A stretch of 38,767 nt of DNA, taken from NCBI GenBank assembly GCA_015680685.1, contig MNCI01011925.1:990806-1029572 (forward strand), given 5' to 3'. The notes beneath the pieces were generated by a model, which saw nothing but the letters and a program-made list of their open reading frames with translations, was not told the origin of the DNA and searched no databases. Numbering within the stretch: position 1 is the stretch's first letter; the number at the start of each line of letters is the position of its first letter. Shown one piece after another: positions 32,800-38,767 of this stretch. The position numbers and the translations under genes are program-made. The DNA is from Gnetum montanum (lineage: Eukaryota > Streptophyta > Gnetopsida > Gnetales > Gnetaceae).

Positions 32800-33959
32800 G
32801 CAGCTTTCATGGCGTGCCAGATTGGGGCAGCCTGGCATCCGGGTCCGTCTTCTTGGTAAGCTAATTGCATTTTTACGTCAATAGTGGTTAATTTAAGTTG
32901 GTGGTTGTTGAACTGGGGAAGCCCATCCTCTGGTTTCTGGTCCGACAGGCGTTAGATTCATGCGTTCAACGCCGCGGCTGTGGCGCCTCTGCTTCGGCTG
33001 AAAATGATACGATCCTGTGCTCTGGGGAATTTAATTTGACTGGAATGTTTTGCAGGCAGGAAAGGGAAAATATGGGTGGGTGGGTGAGCAGAGAACTAAT
33101 CTGCATAAGATGTTAGTCAGGGCGTGGATTAACGCTGTAATAGTTGCCACTGCCGGTAGGCTTTACAAATTCATACTAATCACGGCAGTGCCTTTGAATG
33201 TTTCTGTGCTCTGTACACGTGTGAAGCTTCCTGTGGATCTTCATTTTGAAGTTTAAACCTGCGTGCCTATTGTCTTGAATTTCTGGGGATTAGTTTTCCC
33301 CGAGTTTCCTGGTTTTGTTGGGGCCGTGATTTGACAGGAGCTTGAACAATATGGCACATCGTTGTACCTTACAGACCTGGATTCTCCTTTTTTTCAAAGG
33401 CACGCAGTATTGACGTGTTTTATCATACATGCTTCCCTCTGTTAGCACGGAGAAAAGCCTTCATCATGTTTATTGAACAAGTTCATCCTTTGCAAGGAAC
33501 TGATCGTTTATTCCTGTCGTCACTTAACACGGTAGCGTATCCACTTGATGGACGATACTGTAGTGGGTATTTTAGGGAGGATATGCAGGAGAATCTTATT
33601 TTATTTCATTTCATTAATGCTAAAATATAAAAATAAGAAGAACATGTTAAAATACAAGCTCACTAAGATATGAATGCTTCATTAATCACAGCGGTAGATA
33701 AAGAAATTTGATCTCAATCTCATGGAAAAGTCTACACCCCCTCCCATCTCCTTCCACTTTTCAAAAGGGTGCCTGGCCAGCCTACGCAGTGATGGGATCC
33801 TTTTTTCTTAAAATGTCAATAAAAATTGCTCACGTACTTTTCAACACAAGTACATGCGGTGGTATTACTAATTTCATAGAAATAAAAAGGTCTTACGTTT
33901 AATTTTAATTTTCTACAATTTATTTGGAATGTGTTGCTATAAAGCAAATGTTGACCCAT
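32800..33959. other. Upstream region of the CYP86B-like gene
   Basis: It is non-coding as far as I can see. Some moderately GC-rich patches (about 32930-33010) sit near the promoter and the rest is AT-rich. I recognise no specific regulatory element. Confidence 0.4.
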
Positions 33960-34240
33960 GTCTCTGACTTTAATGAATTTTCTCCTCGCTTAGGCTTTCC
34001 ATCCTATTCCTTTTATTTAAAAAAAAAACTTAAATGCAACTCCCTCAGTTGCTGCTGACTCAAAAAATTCTTGCAGTCTCTGAATTTAATGAATTTTCTC
34101 CTCGCCCAGGCTTTCCATCCCATTTCTTAAAAAAAAAAAAAAAAAAAACAAACAAACTTGTATATAACTCCCCCGCATTTCTGCCAACTCCCCCGCATTT
34201 CTGCGATTTTCAGTTGCTGTTGACTCCAAAAATTCTTGCA
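33960..34240. repeat. Tandem duplication (116 and 165 bp) with poly-A
   Basis: Copy 1 (33960-34075) and copy 2 (34076-34240) both begin GTCTCTGA-TTTAATGAATTTTCTCCTCGC and end AAAAATTCTTGCA. Copy 2 is longer because of a poly-A run (about 34129-34148), a CAAA run and a doubled AACTCCCCCGCATTTCTGC word. Confidence 0.85.
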
Positions 34241-35380
34241 AAGATGAAGGCATGTGAAGAAGAAAGAAATTAGCAAGAAAATTTCTAGGAAGATACCGGC
34301 ATAAGAAGAAAGTATAAGCAGCTGTTTTGTAAAACTTTGGCAGTTGCAATATAAACCCCTCCCCAATATTTAGAAAGGGAGCGGGCAAGGCAGCCAGCAT
34401 CATATTCTTTTTTTCACTAAAGTCAAAGAAAATGTTGGTTTTGTTTGGGGGGAGCGGGGGGTGTCGGCACAGTCTGTTCAATTACTTGCCTCCACATTTT
34501 AGCATCTGAAACCTCGCTAATTACCTCAGCAGGAAGTTCAAGTTCATGGAAGTACATGAAACACGTTTTATCTAAACTTTCAATGCTGATACAACGCGTA
34601 GTCATATCAGTCAACATCTATCTTATTATGATTTGATCCTTTTGGAAGGAACAAGTAAATGAGGTTAGTTGTAAGGCTTTTTCTGCACTTTCTCAGCCTG
34701 CACGTAGAAACCTGCCATACTAACAGGGTACACGATCAGATTCTTTCAATAATTCATCATGAAATAGGGTAACAAGGTCATGTGCTCTACAGCTCTTTGT
34801 CTACACTTGTTTATGTTTCTCAACATCAACCTCAAATTTTATTTGCTATACCTTTTTTCGCGGTTAATGTTATAACATTGCATTCTTTTTAAGCGTGCCT
34901 TAGATGCAAGACTCATATATAGATTTGTAGTTTAAAAACTGTCATTTATTACTTACTAGATTATATTCATAGCAATGACAAATATTTTTTAGCCAGGAAT
35001 ATCTAAAAATGGAAAATACTAATGTTTCTTAGACTATAGAGAATATAAAGGATTCCAAAGCTTTTGATTTTATTTTACCTAATGATTTATATGAGTATTT
35101 GTCAAAAAATAATACTTATTGATATATGTTTTTGCATCTCTATCAAAAGATAATACTTCTTGCTATATGTTTTTGTATATTATTGGATTTATTTACCTAA
35201 ATAAAGGTTTTACATTGGTAATTTATGTTATGCTTGAACATTATGAAATTAATATTTTGCATGTTCACTATTTTTCAGAATCTTTTTTACTTATCACAGT
35301 CGTCAATTTTGAAATAGTTTAGAAATCCTTGAATCTTGAAGTTTCAATGGTTCAATGTAATAATTTTTTTTGTTTAAGAA
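34241..35380. other. AT-rich intergenic stretch
   Basis: No gene is recognised. A G-rich patch (GGGGGGAGCGGGGGG) lies near 34447-34461. A near-duplicate word, AATACTTCTTGCTATATGTTTTTG versus a similar run 45 bases earlier, lies at about 35112-35176. Confidence 0.4.
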
Positions 35381-35623
35381 TGGAAAGTGGATTTTGATCC
35401 CTATTCTTCTGATTATTCTAAAATTTCAAGTTGGATTGAATTCGAAAATATTCCTCTTATTTTTCAAGGTATTAAAAGCAAAATTATTGGCAATATTTTC
35501 AAGATAGAGCCTAAAACATTACTAAATGGTGTGCAATGCACACATTATTTTATAGAGATTGATTTACGGTACAAAAAGATAAAATTAAAACTCAAGGTCA
35601 GTAATCATTGTTTTAATCTATAA
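35381..35623 (+). pseudogene. Possible LINE ORF1 (DUF4283-like) fragment
   Basis: The open frame begins WKVDFDP and contains SSWIEFENIPLIFQ, KIIGNIFKIE and THYFIEIDL. This resembles the second half of the DUF4283 gag-like domain of plant LINEs (pattern W-P-FDP, VWV-F-NLPL-FW, ARV-VEIDL). A stop lies just upstream and no ATG opens it. It is AT-rich, unlike the LINE remnant at 26 kb, so it would be a different family. The likeness is short. Confidence 0.35.
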
Positions 35624-35984
35624 AATGACATACTATAATTTATGAGGATGTTATAGCTATTGTCATCATGAAGGCCATGTTATTGCGATTTCTCCTATTC
35701 TCGATTAAAAAGTTGTTCATAAGCAAAAAATAAACAATTTTTAAAAATGGTAAACAATGGACATTTTTAGTAAGCATAAATAAACTTTAACAAGTTCTTG
35801 ACCTTTTACTAATCCTTTTAAATTTGAAAGTGCAAATAAACTCTCAATACCTAAAGAGAATTCCTCTATAAAAGAAAAACTTTTTTGGTAGGAACTGTTG
35901 TGGCCAACCTCGCCCATACTATCGCATGAGGCCATGATCAACAAAACTGTCCTGTAAAATCATATACCATTTCACCAAGCAATG

Positions 35985-36064
35985 TTGATGTGCAAAAAGG
36001 TGAATCGATGTGTAAAAAGGTGAATCGATGTGTGGTGAGGTGGACCGATGTGTGGGGAGGTAAA
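35985..36064. repeat. 20-bp minisatellite, four units
   Basis: Units start at 35985, 36005, 36025 and 36045. The first two share GATGTG and AAAAAGGTGAA; the last two are G-richer (GGTGAGGTGGA, GGGGAGGTAAA). Confidence 0.85.
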
Positions 36065-37074
36065 ACATCACTAGCAGGCAACTATAAAGCAAACAGCGAA
36101 GACGATGTCTGGGAGAGGGGAATGGGTGACCTCCTTTCTCTTTCACATTGGGGGCCAGCCTCTCTCGTTAGGGTCAACCTCTCTCTCATCAAGGTCCAAC
36201 CTCTCCTCTCTCTAGCGATGCACATGGCAAATAGAATAGCATGTGCACTAGCAAATTAGTCTCCCAGTGGGGGGAGCAAGGGCCTCCTTAACAAATCAAG
36301 CACTCTTCCCAAACAGTTGCATCTCTCTCCATTGAGGTGCATGCAGATGGGCAGAGGGGTCTTTAGGGGCTGAGAAACTAGTAGATGGTGATTTTCTCTC
36401 TCGTTCTTCTCCTGTTTTTCTTGGGATGACAACGATGCAACACACGTGGACAGACGGTGGGCGCAACAGGCAGGTTTTGCAGTCCTATTTCTTTATTCTT
36501 TGCAACGGGTCGACAACAATCAGCAGCGGCAGAGCTGCATGGATGACAATCAACAATCCCAGTAGGAAACCAAGAGGTAGTGGTTTTCTTTTCCCTTTTT
36601 GCGGTAGATCCGTGATGGCAGTAGACGTAGGATTGGAGACAACAACGTGTTTACTGACACATGACAATGAGATCTAGCAACTCGCTCTCTCTTTCTCTCT
36701 CTACTGCAATGTTGCAGTAGTTGTAGGCACAAGTTCTACAATTCCATTATATTTTTGGCAGGCAATGCATCCACAACAGGGTTCTCCAAACAGGGACAAA
36801 TTTTCCTCTCTTGTGCTGGCAACAAGGCACATTCTGTCTATGCGTCAATGGGTTCCTTCATCCAGCCTCTTCTCTCTCTCTCCCTCCTCCAGCGACTATA
36901 GGCAGTGTCGGCTATGGTAGCATCCACAACGGACTAGTAGCAAACGGCGGTAGCAATCAGGAAGCAGGAAAATTTTATTTTGGTTATCTTTTATATTCTT
37001 GAATTTGAGACACTCATTCCAATTAAAATTCTCCTGCTCCCTAGTTCGTTCCATGCATAGTTGCTTGCTCCTTC
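36065..37074. other. Intergenic stretch with CT-rich patches
   Basis: I see no gene. CT-rich runs lie near 36180-36220, 36683-36702 and 36868-36892. Short open frames here lack motifs. Confidence 0.4.
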
Positions 37075-38767
37075 GAGTGGTTGTCAACCACAGGGTGTCT
37101 ACTACTGGTTGCGTGGTTGCTACATATAGGCATCTTTATTTCTCACTTTCATAGGCACACCTCTCACATGGAGACATATCCTCCATGTCATCACCCGATG
37201 AATCACTGTATGTGATGCATGGAACTTCCTACTTCTTGATCTTTCCGTAAATGTTTATCTTAGAAATTTGAAAGGAAAGATCACGAATTCCTAGGTACGC
37301 GTCTACAGTACTTAGCCACGGTCTTCCCATTATAATGGGGAAGCCCCCTTCGTTGTTAACTTCAATCACCAGGAAATCGGCTGGGTATGACCACCCACAC
37401 ACAGTGGTGATAATGTCCTCCACCAATCTTAAGGGAATGGTGATGGACTAGTCAGCTAGTTCCAGTTGTATGTTACTCTTCTTAAGTTGGGGCAGGTTCC
37501 AGGCTTGATACATCTTTTGTGAAATTAGGTTGACTCCGGAACTTGAGTCAAGAAGAGCTCGATGTGGTGCATTTCCGACGATTTGTAAATGAATTAAGGG
37601 GTTCCCAGGGTCAGGTAGTTTCCTGGGAAGGTGGCCCACCTTTATTCAGTCAGTTATAGTATGTGTCAACATAACCATTTGCATACTTAGTTGTTGGACT
37701 GAAGGGTTCTCTGAAGTGTTAGTGGTTAGAGGCCTATACATGTGCCCAACTGCTTGTTATTGCGAGAGTTTGTCTAGGCTCCTAGTTCTAAAGAAGGATC
37801 TCTTCTTTGTACAGTTGTCAGAACTAGCATCCGTTGGATATTTACATGCTGAATATTTACAGCTCTCGTGGCGTTACGTTGCTGCGACTGGGTAGGTAAT
37901 TCCCCTTGCATTGTTGGAAAAGGTTGTATGGGAACTATAGGTGGAAGAGGTGCGGGCGAAGTTAGAGGATGGACTGAATGTGAGATATCTCCCGGAGGAG
38001 AAGGAGTCCTCCTGAAGTACTCCCAAACTTGGTAGTGACATTGGGGAGTAGTGTGACCCATAGAGTCACCTGGAGAAACTGGCTGCTGCACATAATAACT
38101 GTAAGGATCGGGTTGCCGATAAGGGTATTGATGTGTTGGCGGTGGCATCCCTCATGACTGTGGGTATTGCCACTGCTGACGTTGTCCAATAGGTTGTGGA
38201 GGCATTCCACTTGGATAATATGTTAAGGGTTGGTGGAATTGCCTTGGGTTACCTTGTGGATAAGGTAACCTTCGGGGTGTTTGCCGTTGATTAAGTCTTG
38301 GATTTAACGCATACACCCCAGACTCCTACAGATGTGAGATAATTGGGCAACATCCCTTAGGATGGTCATAGTAGCAGACCTCACATCCACTATCATCGTC
38401 TGAATCAGAATTCACAGCCTCATCAGAGATAGGAATTTTTCCCTTACCCTTGTTATGTGCAGGGCTTAAGTTTCTCCGCTTGGTTTTGCCTTTGTCACTA
38501 CCTTGTTCTACCTTAGACTCTTCTACAATTTTTAAGACTGTTTCTATTCTTGAGTCTAAGGAATCCCACATTTGGTCTACCTTAGCTGATACCTCAGTTG
38601 TTAACTTTTGGATCGCGGTTGTGACTCATCCTCCTCATCGCAGAATTTCACTCCCTTCTTGCGAAGGAAGGGATCGCGGTTGTATTCTTCCGTACTTTCC
38701 CTCTTACGTAGCTCACCCTCTTCTTGTGCTACTTGTTCCAACAAACTTTCAACTTCATGGGCTCTCA
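37075..38767 (-). mobile_element. Ty3/Gypsy element 3, gag-protease fragment leaving the window
   Basis: This is a minus-strand fragment of the same broad family as elements 1 and 2. It enters at the right edge in mid-gag and runs through the Pro/Gln-rich linker into protease. Similarity to element 1 (its 4335-6100 region) continues to about 37075, before RT, and then stops. The 5' part should lie beyond the window. Confidence 0.8.
37190..38767 (-). pseudogene. Gag C-terminus and protease of Gypsy element 3
   Basis: Gag: a charged helical stretch (38767-38420), then the knuckle-like CEVCYYDHPKGC at 38385-38350, spaced C-x2-C-x3-H-x3-C as in element 1, then SHLQESGVYALN. The linker (38270-37775) is rich in Pro, Gln and Tyr, with YPSGMPPQ, HQYPYRQPDPY and YYVQQPVSPGDS. 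Protease: the active-site region reads LLDSSSGVNLIS (about 37560-37520), with an extra Ser breaking the usual D-S/T-G, then LVEDIITTVCGWSYPADF and FPIIMGRPWLS (37420-37310). Stops occur near 38153 and 37448. Confidence 0.8.

Noticed and set aside
1-38767. Circular molecule or single element 2/3 spanning the window ends
   Set aside because: Positions 1-723 do not match the family, so joining the ends would not restore a continuous gag. I keep it only as something to check.
1-38767. CRISPR array, bacterial operon or phage module
   Set aside because: There are no regularly spaced repeats with unique spacers and no bacterial gene families. Spliced P450, LTR elements and LINE point to a plant nucleus.

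Overview
This is plant nuclear DNA: one spliced, GC-rich cytochrome P450 gene set in AT-rich, repeat-dominated intergenic sequence filled with decayed Ty3/Gypsy, Ty1/Copia and LINE retrotransposons. The low gene density, old retroelements (about 6% divergence between two LTRs of one element) and a CYP86B-type gene fit a large-genome seed plant, and a conifer would be my first guess. That assignment is inference; nothing here proves the species. One ambiguous base (N at 27027) marks a draft sequence.

Layout. 1-723: unassigned. 724-16400: a nested pair of Gypsy elements. Element 2 (minus strand) supplies a gag fragment (724-1931) and its 5' LTR, primer site and leader (15136 to about 16400). 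Element 1 (plus strand, 1932-15135, about 13.2 kb) sits inside the element 2 leader, just before gag, and is flanked by a 5-bp target duplication. Element 1 has two LTRs, a tRNA-Asp-type primer site, broken gag, protease and pol frames, a 2.1-kb repeat-bearing spacer and a roughly 2.85-kb extra reading frame after pol. 17697-21213: an internally deleted Copia element (minus) with both LTRs. 21225-21770: tandem and MITE-like repeats. About 21890-22540: a broken CYP86B fragment, with intron, on the plus strand. About 25730-27880: a decayed LINE on plus (gag-like ORF1 with zinc knuckle, then the endonuclease start of ORF2). 29061-32651 (minus): the CYP86B-like gene, three exons, 551 codons, apparently intact. 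33960-36064: tandem duplications, a possible second LINE ORF1 fragment and a 20-bp minisatellite. About 37075-38767: a third Gypsy fragment (minus, gag to protease) that leaves the window.

The only gene that looks functional is the P450. By family knowledge, CYP86B enzymes omega-hydroxylate very-long-chain fatty acids for suberin and related polyesters at the endoplasmic reticulum. Everything else is mobile-element material in which frames are broken largely by C-to-T type changes. The most notable non-gene signals are a hairpin in the Gypsy LTRs whose two arms have changed together between element 1 and element 2 (three compensatory pairs, no mismatch), the extra post-pol reading frame, and the intron-containing duplicate of the P450.
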